Positions 28,238 to 37,923 of a DNA stretch of 64,000 nt are shown here, one piece after another. Each line of letters opens with the position of its first letter. Positions within the stretch are counted from its first letter, which is position 1. The notes under the pieces were generated by a model. It was not told the DNA's origin, made no database searches, and saw nothing but the letters and a program-made list of their open reading frames with translations. Origin of the DNA: Dechloromonas sp. Dech2017 (lineage in GTDB: Bacteria > Pseudomonadota > Gammaproteobacteria > Burkholderiales > Rhodocyclaceae); assembly GCA_009469585.1 (NCBI GenBank), contig SSXW01000004.1:1-64000 (forward strand), written 5' to 3'. A program made the translations under genes and the position numbers.

Positions 28238-28900
28238 ATGTCCGAGCAGAAGAATTCACCAGCCGCCGCCCAGCCGGCTAGTCCGCCAGTCGCCGAGCAG
28301 GCCCCCGCGGCAACACTGGCCGCAACACCGGTTGCACCAAAGACTGCACCAAAGAAGGCCCGCCCGGCAGCCAAGCCGGCTGCCGCCAAGCCCGTGGCCG
28401 CGAAGGCTGTTGCTGCCAGGAGCGCCACCCCTGCCGCGGCCCGCCCGCCGCGGGTGCGCAAGCCGACCGAGGTCGAGCAAACCGTCGCCAAGCATCGCAA
28501 GGTGCTGGCCGAGGAACTGGTCAAGGCCCAGGCCATCAGCTACGAGCAGCCCAAGCTCATGAAGCAGCCCGAAGCGGCCATGAAGGCCCCGAAGAAGGCC
28601 GGCAAGGCAACGGCCAAAGCGGCGGTCAAGGAGACGGCGAAGGCTGCCGCCAAAGAAAACGCCAAGCCGGCCAAGGTCAAGAAGCCGCGCCTGGTGCGCG
28701 ACAGCTACGCCATGCCGGAAATCGAGTACGCTCAGATCGCCCTGCTCAAGAAGCGGCTGGCCGCCCTCGGCCGCGAGGTCAAGAAGAGCGAGTTGCTGCG
28801 CGGCGGCATCGCCGCCCTGGCCGCCTTCAACGACGATGAGCTGAAGGCGGTGATGGGCCGCATCGAGCGCATCAAGACCGGGCGACCGGCCAAAAAGTAG
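28238..28900 (+). CDS. Ala/Lys/Pro-rich histone-H1-like protein
   Basis: Encodes 220 residues. Residues 1-150 are low-complexity A, K and P runs like AlgP or histone-H1-like tails (several KAAAKE/KPAAAK blocks). The C-terminal 65 residues (YAMPEIEYAQIALLKKRLAA, then VKKSELLRGGIAALAAF) look like a compact helical, possibly ribbon-helix-helix, DNA-binding domain. A nucleoid-associated role is inferred from composition. The stop lies just before the pstS control region. Confidence 0.7.
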   Translation: MSEQKNSPAAAQPASPPVAEQAPAATLAATPVAPKTAPKKARPAAKPAAAKPVAAKAVAARSATPAAARPPRVRKPTEVEQTVAKHRKVLAEELVKAQAISYEQPKLMKQPEAAMKAPKKAGKATAKAAVKETAKAAAKENAKPAKVKKPRLVRDSYAMPEIEYAQIALLKKRLAALGREVKKSELLRGGIAALAAFNDDELKAVMGRIERIKTGRPAKK

Positions 28901-28909
28901 TGTTGAATC

Positions 28910-28945
28910 CGATTGTTACAGCCCGTCATCTGGCTGTAACAATCG
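28910..28945 (+). promoter_or_regulatory. PHO-box-like site inside a 14-bp inverted repeat upstream of pstS
   Basis: CCGTCAT (28923-28929) and CTGTAAC (28934-28940) are 7-mers 11 bases apart, the PhoB-box arrangement. The arms CGATTGTTACAGCC (28910-28923) and GGCTGTAACAATCG (28932-28945) form a perfect dyad around 8 bases. No T-run follows, so it is probably an operator more than a terminator of the upstream gene. Confidence 0.65.
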
Positions 28946-28997
28946 CTGGGTAAGCTGCACGGCGTTGGTTATTCTCAACCCTATGCAGGAGTTACCC

Positions 28998-29999
28998 ATG
29001 TTCAAGCAATCCAAGCTCGTTTCAGCCTTCGCCCTCGCCGGCATGGCGCTCTTCGGCGCCCAGGCTGCCCACGCTCAGGTCGTCAAGATCGACGGTTCCT
29101 CCACGGTGTACCCGATTACCGAAGCGGTCGCCGAAGATTTCCAGAAAGCCAAGAAGAACGCCATCAAGGTCACCGTCGGCATCTCCGGCACGGGCGGCGG
29201 CTTCAAGAAGTTCTGCCGCGGCGAGATCGACATTTCCAATGCCTCGCGTCCGATCACCGAGAAGGAAATGGCCGCCTGCAAGGAGGCCGGCATCCAGTAC
29301 ATCGAAATGCCGGTCGCCTTTGACGCGTTGACCGTCGTCATCAACCCGAAGAATGCCTTCCTCAAGCAGGCCACCGTCGCCGAAATGAAGAAGCTGTGGG
29401 AGCCGTCTGCCCAGGGCACGGTTACCAAGTGGAACCAGGTCAACCCGGCCTGGCCCGATGCGCCGGTCAAGCTGTTCGGCGCCGGTGCCGATTCCGGCAC
29501 CTTCGAGTATTTCACCGAAGCCATGGTCGGCAAGGCCAAGTCCTCGCGCGGCGACTACACCGCTTCTGAAGACGACAACGTGCTGGTCCAGGGTGTTTCC
29601 CGTGACGTCAATGCCATCGGTTACTTCGGTTACGCCTACTACGCCGAGAACACCAGCAAGCTGAAAGCCCTGGCCATCGTCAATCCGAAGACCGGCAAGG
29701 CCGTCGAGCCGTCCGCCGCCAATGTCGAGAACGGCACCTACGCGCCGCTGTCGCGGCCGATCTTCATCTACGTCAAGGCCGATTCGCTGAACAAGCCGGA
29801 AATCAAGGAATTCCTCGAGTTCTACATGAAGAACGGCGCCAAGCTGACCAAGGAAGTGAAGTACGTGCCGCTGCCGGCCTCGGCCTACACCGGCAACCTC
29901 GAACACATGAACAAGAAGAAGCTGGGTACTGTGTTCGGCGGCCACAACGAGATCGGTATTACCATTGAAGAGCTGATGAAGCGCGAAGCCAAGATGTAA
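28998..29999 (+). CDS. pstS: phosphate-binding periplasmic protein
   Basis: Encodes 333 residues from MFKQSKLVSAFALAG (AGGAG upstream). A signal peptide cleaves near AHAQ. KIDGSSTVYPITEAVAEDFQ and GTGGGFKKFCRGEIDISNASR are the phosphate-site segments of the PBP-like family, and ADSGTFEYFTE follows. It delivers phosphate to PstCA. First gene of the Pho operon, behind a PHO-box-like site. Confidence 0.95.
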   Translation: MFKQSKLVSAFALAGMALFGAQAAHAQVVKIDGSSTVYPITEAVAEDFQKAKKNAIKVTVGISGTGGGFKKFCRGEIDISNASRPITEKEMAACKEAGIQYIEMPVAFDALTVVINPKNAFLKQATVAEMKKLWEPSAQGTVTKWNQVNPAWPDAPVKLFGAGADSGTFEYFTEAMVGKAKSSRGDYTASEDDNVLVQGVSRDVNAIGYFGYAYYAENTSKLKALAIVNPKTGKAVEPSAANVENGTYAPLSRPIFIYVKADSLNKPEIKEFLEFYMKNGAKLTKEVKYVPLPASAYTGNLEHMNKKKLGTVFGGHNEIGITIEELMKREAKM

Positions 30000-30030
30000 T
30001 CCGGTTCCGGCGCCATCCGGCGCCAGCTTG

Positions 30031-30062
30031 GGAAAGCCGACCCCGGACCGGGCCGGTTTTCC
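30031..30062 (+). terminator. pstS-pstC intercistronic hairpin (attenuator)
   Basis: GGAAAGCCGACCC (30031-30043) pairs with GGGCCGGTTTTCC (30050-30062), with one mismatch and one wobble. The right arm carries TTTT. It follows the pstS stop by 31 bases. This is the expected place for partial termination that keeps PstS in excess over the permease. Confidence 0.6.
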
Positions 30063-30096
30063 TGTCGATGGAATGCTTGAAGTGAATTCAACTGCC

Positions 30097-31032
30097 ATGT
30101 CTGCAAACAACTCTAGCGGCCTGCCCCAGGTCAGCGACCGCCTGGCCTACAACGCCATGCGCAACTGGCGGGAGCGCCTGATCGAAGGCCTGCTCCTGGC
30201 CGCCGCCGCCGTTTCGGTGCTGACCACCCTGGGCATCGTCTACGTGCTGGTCTCCGAATCCGTTCATTTCTTCGCCAAGGTCAGCATCGTCGATTTCCTG
30301 ACCGACACGCAATGGACGCCTCTTTTCGATGATGCCCACTTCGGCATCATGGTGCTCATTTCCGGTACCCTCGTCTCATCCTTCGTGGCACTGGCCGTGG
30401 CCATCCCGATGGGCACCATCATCGCCATCTACCTGTCCGAATTCGCCGATTCCCGGGTCCGTGAAGTGGCCAAGCCCATCCTCGAATTGCTGGGCGGCAT
30501 TCCGACCATCGTTTTCGGCTACTTCGCCCTGCTCGTGGTGACGCCCATCCTGCAAACCATTTTCCCGTCGCTGCCCGGTTTTTCGCTGCTCTCCGCCGGA
30601 CTGGTCATGGGCATCATGATCGTTCCTTACGTCGCCTCGCTGTCCGAGGACGCCATGCGCGCCGTGCCGATGAGCATGCGCGAAGGTGCCTACGCCATGG
30701 GTTCGACCAAGCTCTACACCGCCATCCACGTCGTTGTCCCGGCCGCCGTTTCCGGCCTGGCGGCTTCCTACATCCTGGGCATTTCGCGCGCCGTCGGCGA
30801 GACGATGATCCTCGCCGTCGCCGCCGGCATGCAGCCCAACCTGACCTGGAACCCGATGGAACAGGCCGCCACCATCACCTCCTACATCGTGCAGGTGGCG
30901 CTCGGCGACCTGCCGCACGGCTCGATCGGCTACCAGACCATTTTCGCCGCCGGCCTGACCCTGCTGATGATCACCCTGCTCTTCAACATTCTCGGCCAGT
31001 GGCTGCGTGCCAAATACCGCGAGGCTTACTGA
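30097..31032 (+). CDS. pstC: phosphate ABC transporter permease PstC
   Basis: Encodes about 311 residues from MSANNSSGLPQVSD (an in-frame ATG at 30073 is the alternative). Six membrane helices and the ABC permease coupling segment (MSMREGAYAMGSTKLYTAIHVVVPAAVSG) are visible. It is the inner-membrane half-channel for phosphate uptake with PstA. Its TGA overlaps the pstA ATG. Confidence 0.94.
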   Translation: MSANNSSGLPQVSDRLAYNAMRNWRERLIEGLLLAAAAVSVLTTLGIVYVLVSESVHFFAKVSIVDFLTDTQWTPLFDDAHFGIMVLISGTLVSSFVALAVAIPMGTIIAIYLSEFADSRVREVAKPILELLGGIPTIVFGYFALLVVTPILQTIFPSLPGFSLLSAGLVMGIMIVPYVASLSEDAMRAVPMSMREGAYAMGSTKLYTAIHVVVPAAVSGLAASYILGISRAVGETMILAVAAGMQPNLTWNPMEQAATITSYIVQVALGDLPHGSIGYQTIFAAGLTLLMITLLFNILGQWLRAKYREAY

Positions 31033-31964
31033 TGAAACCGCTGACTACCGAAGAAATCCGCGCCGTCATCGCCGCCGGCAAGTTGCGCGACAACCTGTTC
31101 AAGGCGACCGGTGTCTTCTGCCTGGCGCTGGCCCTGATCGTCATCGTCGCCCTAGTCGCCGACATGGTGATCAAGGGGTCCGACCGCTTCACGCTCGACT
31201 TCTTCCTCAACTTCGCCTCGCGCCGCGCCACCCAGGCCGGCATCCTGTCGGCCTGGGTCGGCTCGCTGCTGGTCATGCTGGTCACTGCCATGGCCGCTGT
31301 GCCGCTCGGCGTCGCCGCCGGCCTCTATCTCGAGGAATACGCCAAGCGCAACTGGCTGACCAACCTCATCGAGATCAACATCACCAACCTGGCCGCCGTG
31401 CCGTCCATCGTCTACGGTCTGCTGGCGCTCGGCATCTTCGTCTACCAGTTCGGCTTGGGGCAGAGCATCCTGTCGGCCGGCCTGACCCTGGCCCTGCTTA
31501 TCCTGCCCATCATCATCGTCGCCACCCGCGAGGCCATCCGCGCCATTCCGGCGATGATCCGCGAAGGCTCGATGGCGGTCGGCGCCACCCGCTGGCAAAC
31601 CTGCCGCTACCACATCGTGCCCTACGCCATGCCCGGCATCCTGACCGGCGTCATCATCGGCCTGGCCCGCGCCATCGGCGAAACGGCACCGATCATCACC
31701 ATCGGCGCCCTGACCTTCATCGCCTTCCTGCCGCCGGCCCCGCTGTCCACGCTGGGCGACGGGTCGACCGCCGGTCTCTTCGACTGGGTGATGGCGCCCT
31801 TCACCGTGATGCCGATCCAGATCTTCAACTGGACCTCGCGTCCCGATCCGGCCTTCGAGGTCAACGCCGCCGCCGCCGGCTTCGTGCTGATGGCCATGGT
31901 GCTGTCGATGAACGCCGTGGCGATTTTCCTGCGCTACAAGATGCGCAAGAACATCAAGTGGTAA
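31032..31964 (+). CDS. pstA: phosphate ABC transporter permease PstA
   Basis: Encodes 310 residues from MKPLTTEEIRAVIAAG. It has six membrane helices and a coupling loop (IPAMIREGSMAVGATRWQTC). The start overlaps the pstC stop (TGATG), so translation is coupled. It is separated from pstB by an inverted-repeat element. Confidence 0.94.
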   Translation: MKPLTTEEIRAVIAAGKLRDNLFKATGVFCLALALIVIVALVADMVIKGSDRFTLDFFLNFASRRATQAGILSAWVGSLLVMLVTAMAAVPLGVAAGLYLEEYAKRNWLTNLIEINITNLAAVPSIVYGLLALGIFVYQFGLGQSILSAGLTLALLILPIIIVATREAIRAIPAMIREGSMAVGATRWQTCRYHIVPYAMPGILTGVIIGLARAIGETAPIITIGALTFIAFLPPAPLSTLGDGSTAGLFDWVMAPFTVMPIQIFNWTSRPDPAFEVNAAAAGFVLMAMVLSMNAVAIFLRYKMRKNIKW

Positions 31965-32002
31965 TGCCATGGTCACGCGCCAAAACGACCAAAATTGAAT
32001 TA

Positions 32003-32086
32003 GACGCAGAGGCGCGGAGACGCAGAGTGGTTCGTGAGAAAGCAGTTCGAGTTTCGCTTTTCTCCGCGCCTCTGCGCCTCTGCGTC
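32003..32086. repeat. GACGCAGAGGCGC inverted repeat between pstA and pstB
   Basis: The left arm (32003-32027) and right arm (32061-32086) share GACGCAGAGGCGC and a GGAGA block in opposite orientation around a 33-base spacer. This is an extragenic palindrome of the CGCAGAG type seen in many bacteria. It could form a long mRNA stem inside the pst transcript. Confidence 0.75.
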
Positions 32087-32113
32087 GAAAACAAATTCTG
32101 AATGGAATCGCCC

Positions 32114-32893
<780 letters not shown>

Positions 32894-32906
32894 CGAGGTA
32901 CAGGCA

Positions 32907-33599
32907 ATGAACGAAAAATCCCATCTTTCCAGTCAGTTCGACGAAGACCTGAGCAGCCTGCGCAGCCACGTGCTGCAAATGGGCGGCCTGGTCGAAACCC
33001 AGATTTCGACGGCCATCGAGGCCTACAGCAAGGGCGAGGTCAGCGCCGTCAAGCTGATCGTCGAAACCGACCGCAAGGTCAACGCCCTGGAAAAGGCCAT
33101 CGACGACGATTGCGCCCATCTCATCGCCAAGCGCCAGCCGGCCGCTTCCGACTTGCGCCTGGTCTTCGGCATCAGCAAGATCGTCACCGACCTTGAACGG
33201 GCCGGCGACGAAGCCAAGAAAATCGCCAAGGGCGTTCGCCGCATCTACGAAGCCGGGCAGATGCCCTCGCAGTACGGCATCGGCATCCGCCACATCGCCG
33301 AGGCTGCCCTCACCATGCTGCGCCAGGCGCTCGATGCCTTCGCCCGGCTCGATTCCGGCGAAGCCATGCGCGTCATCCAGGCCGACGCCGAGGTCGATAC
33401 CGAGTTCAAATCGATCATGCGTCAGCTGATCACACACATGATGGAAGATCCGCGCACCATCACCACTTCGATGGACATCATCTGGATCGCCCGCGCCATC
33501 GAGCGCATCGGCGACCATGCGAAGAACGTCGCCGAGCACGTGGTGTTCATCGTCGAAGGGCGCGACATCCGCCATCCGGGCAAGGAGCAGGCCGAGTGA
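32907..33599 (+). CDS. phoU: phosphate signalling regulator PhoU
   Basis: Encodes 230 residues. It has two PhoU three-helix repeats with the metal-site segments DLRLVFGISKIVTDLERAGDEA and DIIWIARAIERIGDHAKNVAE. It links Pst transport status to PhoR and limits polyphosphate build-up. It starts 13 bases after pstB, and its stop overlaps the phoB GTG. Confidence 0.95.
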   Translation: MNEKSHLSSQFDEDLSSLRSHVLQMGGLVETQISTAIEAYSKGEVSAVKLIVETDRKVNALEKAIDDDCAHLIAKRQPAASDLRLVFGISKIVTDLERAGDEAKKIAKGVRRIYEAGQMPSQYGIGIRHIAEAALTMLRQALDAFARLDSGEAMRVIQADAEVDTEFKSIMRQLITHMMEDPRTITTSMDIIWIARAIERIGDHAKNVAEHVVFIVEGRDIRHPGKEQAE

Positions 33600-34282
33600 C
33601 ACCGACCATTCTGGTGGTTGAAGACGAGCCGGCCATTCAGGAGCTGGTTGCCGTCAACCTGCGCCATGCCGGCTTCCTCGTCGTCCGGGCCGGCAGCGCC
33701 GAAGAGGCCGAATCGGCCATCCGCGCCGCCCTGCCGGATCTGCTCATCCTCGACTGGATGCTGCCCGGCCAGTCCGGCGTCGCCCTGGCCAAGAAGATCC
33801 GCGCCGACGAGCGGACCCGCGAACTGCCCATCATCATGCTCACCGCCCGCGTGCACGAAGAAGATAAGGTACAGGGCCTGGAGGCCGGGGCCGACGACTA
33901 CATCACCAAGCCCTTCTCGCCCAAGGAACTGGTCGCCCGGGTGCGTGCCGTGCTCCGCCGCCGTGCCCCGCACCTGGCCGGCGAAGCGGTCGAGATCGGC
34001 TCGCTGGCCCTCAACCCGGCGACTCATCGGGTGCTCGCCGCCGGCCAGCCGATCGAGCTGGGGCCGACCGAGTTCCGCCTGCTCTTCTTCTTCATGACCC
34101 ACGCCGAGCGGGTTTATACCCGCGCCCAGTTGCTCGACGAAGTCTGGGGCGACCACGTCTTCATCGAGGAGCGCACGGTTGACGTGCACATCCGCCGCCT
34201 GCGTGCCGCGCTGGAGGAATCCGGCAACCACGAGCGGGTGGAGACCGTGCGCGGCACCGGCTACCGTTTCCGCGGCGCCTGA
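33596..34282 (+). CDS. phoB: phosphate response regulator PhoB
   Basis: Encodes 228 residues from a GTG overlapping the phoU stop (GTGA). The receiver domain has the acidic pocket ED (10-11), phospho-Asp53 (LILDWMLPG) and Lys in ITKPFSPKEL. The OmpR-type winged helix is at about 128-228, with RVYTRAQLLDEVWG and ERTVDVHIRRLR. It should bind the PHO-box-like sites noted here. Confidence 0.95.
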   Translation: MTPTILVVEDEPAIQELVAVNLRHAGFLVVRAGSAEEAESAIRAALPDLLILDWMLPGQSGVALAKKIRADERTRELPIIMLTARVHEEDKVQGLEAGADDYITKPFSPKELVARVRAVLRRRAPHLAGEAVEIGSLALNPATHRVLAAGQPIELGPTEFRLLFFFMTHAERVYTRAQLLDEVWGDHVFIEERTVDVHIRRLRAALEESGNHERVETVRGTGYRFRGA

Positions 34283-34287
34283 GTTTC

Positions 34288-35580
34288 GTGCTGCCCCAAC
34301 TGCTGCGGGGTTTCCTGCTTGCCCTGGTGGCTGCCGCGATGGCGCTGCCGGTCGGCTATTTCGTTGCCGACTGGGCCGGCTGGTCGCTGTTCTGCCTGGG
34401 CCTCGGCCTGCAGATGATCTTCCATTTCCGCAACTTCGCCCGCCTCGACCGCTGGTCGCGCAACCCGGTGGTCGACCTGAGCCTGGAAGGCGAGGGCGCC
34501 TGGGACGGCGTTTTCGGCCGCCTCTATCGGCACGAGAAGGAAATGCGCGGCGAGATCGCCCGCTGCGATGAAGACATCGCCATGTTGATCGCCGCCGGCC
34601 AGGCGCTGACCGATGGCGTCGTCCTGCTCAGCGCCCACAATCACATCCTGTTCTGCAACACCACGGCCGAGGCGCAGCTCGGCATCGCCATCACCAAGGA
34701 TCGGGGCCAGCCGGTGGTCAACCTGGTCCGCCAGCCCGAGTTCGTCGCCTACCTCGAGGCCGGCGACTACAGCCTGCCGCTCACCCTGCGCTCGGAGCGT
34801 CGCGACGGCGGCGTGTACTCGCTGCACATCATTCCCTACGCCGGCGACCGGCGGCTGATCCAGGTCAAGGACGTCACCAAGGCGGCCCGCCTCGACCAGA
34901 TGCGCAGCGACTTCGTGGCCAACGTCTCGCACGAGCTACGCACACCGCTCACCGTGCTCTCCGGATTCCTCGAAACCCTGCAGGAAATCGACGTCGACCG
35001 CGCCGAGCGCGACCGCTACCTGGCCATGATGGGCGAGCAGTCGAAGCGCATGGAGTCCATCGTCCAGGACCTGCTGACGCTGTCGGCCATCGAATCGGCG
35101 CCGCCGCCCGACAAGGCGCCGGTCGACATGGTGAGCCTGATCGACAAGTTGCGCCGCGATGCCGAAGCGCTTTCCGGGGGGCGTCACAGCATCGTCGTCG
35201 AGGCCGACGGCCAGGGCGACCTGCTCGGCTCGGAGCCCGAACTGGTCAGCGCTTTTGGCAACCTGGTGGCGAACGCCGTGCGCTATACGCCGGCCGCCGG
35301 CACCATCCGCATCGGCTGGAAAGCGACGCCAGCCGGCGGCGAATTTTCCGTGCAGGACACCGGCATCGGTATCGAGGCCAAGCACCTGCCCCGTCTTACC
35401 GAGCGCTTCTACCGCGTAGACCGCGGCCGCTCGCGCGATGCCGGCGGTACCGGCCTCGGCCTGGCCATCGTCAAGCATTCGCTGAGCCGCCACCAGGCCG
35501 AACTGAAGATCACCAGCACGCCCGGCCAGGGCAGCCGCTTCGCCGCCTGTTTCCCGGCCAGCCGGGTGATCGGGCTGTAA
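34288..35580 (+). CDS. phoR: phosphate sensor histidine kinase PhoR
   Basis: Encodes 430 residues (GTG start). Two N-terminal membrane helices (about 8-48) precede a PAS domain (about 95-200), HisKA with FVANVSHELRTPLTVLSGF, and the HATPase (GNLVANAVRYTP, GGTGLGLAIVKHSL). There is no large periplasmic domain, as expected for PhoR, which reads Pst/PhoU status. Confidence 0.94.
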   Translation: MLPQLLRGFLLALVAAAMALPVGYFVADWAGWSLFCLGLGLQMIFHFRNFARLDRWSRNPVVDLSLEGEGAWDGVFGRLYRHEKEMRGEIARCDEDIAMLIAAGQALTDGVVLLSAHNHILFCNTTAEAQLGIAITKDRGQPVVNLVRQPEFVAYLEAGDYSLPLTLRSERRDGGVYSLHIIPYAGDRRLIQVKDVTKAARLDQMRSDFVANVSHELRTPLTVLSGFLETLQEIDVDRAERDRYLAMMGEQSKRMESIVQDLLTLSAIESAPPPDKAPVDMVSLIDKLRRDAEALSGGRHSIVVEADGQGDLLGSEPELVSAFGNLVANAVRYTPAAGTIRIGWKATPAGGEFSVQDTGIGIEAKHLPRLTERFYRVDRGRSRDAGGTGLGLAIVKHSLSRHQAELKITSTPGQGSRFAACFPASRVIGL

Positions 35581-35607
35581 AGGCCGGCGGCTGGCCGGCC
35601 GTCGAGA

Positions 35608-36093
35608 TTAGCGGAAGAAGCGACCGAGCAGGCCGCTGATGAAGCCGCCGCTTGGCACCTTCTCGATGGCCAGCGCCGGCGCCGCGGCGGCCGGGACGGG
35701 GGCGACCATGTCCTTGACCGCCTGGGCGTAGTCGCGGTCCTCGTTGGCGATGTGGTTGAGCAGCCACTTGCACAGCATGGAGTGCAGCTCGTCGGCGATT
35801 TCCTCGCCCTTGGCGGCCCGCACGGTGAATTCGGTGACCCGCTTGATGAACAGCTCATGCACCTTCTTGTGCGGCTTGAGGAACTTGTAGCCGGCTTCCT
35901 CGAGCATCGCCTCCTCGAAGCCGAAATGCGACTGGGTGTAGTCGACCAGCTGTTCGATGACATCGGTCACCAGATGCTTGTCGTGCTTCGCCTTGGCCTG
36001 TTCGAGGTCGTTGATGTAATCGACGATGCGCCGGTGCTGCGCGTCGATGACCTCGATGCCCGTGTCCAGCCTGGATTCCCAGATGATCGGCAT
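35608..36093 (-). CDS. bacteriohemerythrin
   Basis: Encodes 161 residues. The di-iron ligands are visible in order: DAQHRRIVDYIND, HFGFEEAMLEE, HKKVHELF and NHIANEDRDY, followed by an A/P-rich linker and a hydrophobic C-terminal GGFISGLLGRFFR. It binds O2 for storage, sensing or delivery. It is convergent with phoR; a GGCCGGC/GCCGGCC hairpin lies in the 27-base gap. Confidence 0.9.
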   Translation of the reverse strand: MPIIWESRLDTGIEVIDAQHRRIVDYINDLEQAKAKHDKHLVTDVIEQLVDYTQSHFGFEEAMLEEAGYKFLKPHKKVHELFIKRVTEFTVRAAKGEEIADELHSMLCKWLLNHIANEDRDYAQAVKDMVAPVPAAAAPALAIEKVPSGGFISGLLGRFFR

Positions 36094-36190
36094 GGCTGTG
36101 CTCCCCAGTGAGTTATTGATTGAGGCCTAGTAGATAGTACTTTTGGCATATGTCGGTTGATGCAGGTCAACGATGGGCGAGAAGTGCGAT

Positions 36191-36229
36191 GTTTTGTGAT
36201 TTTTGCCGAATTTTCCGGTCGACCGCGGC
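36191..36229 (-). repeat. dispersed motif copy 10
   Basis: Minus-strand reading: CCGCGGTCGACCGGAAAATT then CAAAAATC and CAAAAC tracts. It lies in the 189-base gap upstream of the GT39 gene. Confidence 0.85.
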
Positions 36230-36282
36230 GATCGCTCCCGGCCCGGTCCAGGCCGCCGGGCGGCCTGATTTATAATGCCGCG

Positions 36283-37923
36283 ATGCACCAAGCCCGCTCC
36301 CTTCCCGCATCCATCGAGCGCTTCCTGCTCTCGCCGTTCAGCCTCGTTCTCGCCGTGGTCCTCGCCTTCGTGCTGGGCGCCGCCAACCTGCCGCTGACCG
36401 ACGTGGACGAGGGCGCCTTCTCGGAGGCGACGCGCGAGATGATGGCGCGCGGCAACCTGGTGTCGCCGACCCTCAACGACGCGCCGCGCCACGACAAGCC
36501 CATCCTCATCTACTGGGCCCAGGCCGCCTCGGTCGCCGTGCTCGGCGTCAGCGAAATCGGCTTCCGCCTGCCCTCCATCGTCTTCGCTGTGTTGTGGATG
36601 CTCGCCCTCTACCGCTTCTGCCGGCGCCACGCCGACCGGCCGACGGCGCAGGCCGCCGCCTTGGTCATGGCCCTCACCCTGATGGTCGGCCTGATCGCCA
36701 AGGCGGCTATCGCCGATGCCCTGCTCAACCTGTTCATCGCGCTCGCCATGTTCGGGATCTACGACTACTTCGTCGCCTGCCGCGACGGCGCCGGCCAGCC
36801 GGCCCGGCGGCGCCTGCTGCTCGTCGTCTACGGCGCGCTCGGCCTCGGCTTCCTGACCAAGGGGCCGGTCGCCGTCTTCTTCCCGCTGCTGGTCAGCGGC
36901 CTCTTCTTCATTTCCACAGGCAACTGGCGCGACTGGCTCAAGGCGCTGTTCTGGTGGCCGGGCTGGCTCGTCTTCCTGGCCATCGTCGTGCCCTGGCATG
37001 TGCTGGTCTACCTCGATCAGGGCGACGCCTTCTTCCGCGGCTTCTACCTCAAGCACAACGTCAACCGCTACGCCGACACCTTCGAGGGGCACGGCGGCAA
37101 CAAGCTCTACTACGTCGCCACGCTGCCCTTCATCCTCCTCCCCTTCACCGGCTGGCTGCTCGCCATCGCCGGCCGGCTGGCCCGCCGGCTGCGTGCCACG
37201 CCGCTCGGCACGGCCCGCGGCGAGGGGTTGCTCGAACGCTTCCTGCTCATCTGGTTCGCCGTCGTCTTCGTCTTTTTCTCCTTTTCGGGCACCCAGCTGC
37301 CGCACTACCTGCTCTACGGCGCCACCCCGCTCTTCATCGTGCTCGCCGGCCAGCGGCTGGAATTCGAGCGGCGCTGGCTGGCCTGGCTGCCGGTCGTGCT
37401 GTTCGGCCTGCTGCTCGCCGCCCTGCCGGAGATCCTCGTCTTTGCCGCCGGCCAGGTCAAAAAGCCCTTCGAGAGCGCTATCCTCGCCGGGCTGGTCACG
37501 GCCTTCGGCGACGAGGCGCGCTGGCTGCTGCCGGCCCTGCTCGCCGTCAGCCTGGGCCTCGCCCTGTGGCGCCGGCTGCCGGTCTGGCAGGGGCTGGTCG
37601 TGACCGGTCTGGTGCAGGCCGCGCTGATGGCGCTGGTCGTCGCGCCGCGCATCCTCGAGGCGACCCAGGGGCCGGTGCACGAAGCGGCGCTGATCGCCCG
37701 CCAGCGCCCGGAAGCGGTCGTCGCCTGGCGCATCATCATGCCCAGCTTCAGCGTCTACCGGCAGGCGGCGACGCCGACACGGATCCCCGAGCCGGGTCAG
37801 CTGGTATTCACCCGCAGCGACCGCCTGCATGAAGTCGAGAGGCTGTTGCCCGCCGGCTCGCAGCTGCACGTCGTCCACCAGCGCAGCTTCGTCACCCTGG
37901 CCCGGGTGGACCGGGCGCCATGA
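36283..37923 (+). CDS. GT39/ArnT-like membrane glycosyltransferase
   Basis: Encodes 546 residues from MHQARSLPASIERF. There are about 12 membrane helices. The first periplasmic loop has DVDEGAFSEATREMMARGN and the following LNDAPRHDKPILIYW, the PMT/ArnT acceptor-site pattern with the conserved acidic pair. It would move a sugar from an undecaprenyl-phosphate donor to lipid A or another surface acceptor. The earlier in-frame Met lies in the dispersed motif and is not used. ATGA overlap with the PAP2 gene. Confidence 0.85.
   Translation: MHQARSLPASIERFLLSPFSLVLAVVLAFVLGAANLPLTDVDEGAFSEATREMMARGNLVSPTLNDAPRHDKPILIYWAQAASVAVLGVSEIGFRLPSIVFAVLWMLALYRFCRRHADRPTAQAAALVMALTLMVGLIAKAAIADALLNLFIALAMFGIYDYFVACRDGAGQPARRRLLLVVYGALGLGFLTKGPVAVFFPLLVSGLFFISTGNWRDWLKALFWWPGWLVFLAIVVPWHVLVYLDQGDAFFRGFYLKHNVNRYADTFEGHGGNKLYYVATLPFILLPFTGWLLAIAGRLARRLRATPLGTARGEGLLERFLLIWFAVVFVFFSFSGTQLPHYLLYGATPLFIVLAGQRLEFERRWLAWLPVVLFGLLLAALPEILVFAAGQVKKPFESAILAGLVTAFGDEARWLLPALLAVSLGLALWRRLPVWQGLVVTGLVQAALMALVVAPRILEATQGPVHEAALIARQRPEAVVAWRIIMPSFSVYRQAATPTRIPEPGQLVFTRSDRLHEVERLLPAGSQLHVVHQRSFVTLARVDRAP

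Noticed and set aside
31984..32000. AAAACGACCAAAATTGAATT near the pstA end as a motif copy
   Set aside because: A-tracts are present but the dyad core is missing.
36222..36234. GCGATCGC octamer (cyanobacterial HIP1-like)
   Set aside because: Only an isolated occurrence was noticed; it is explained by base composition.
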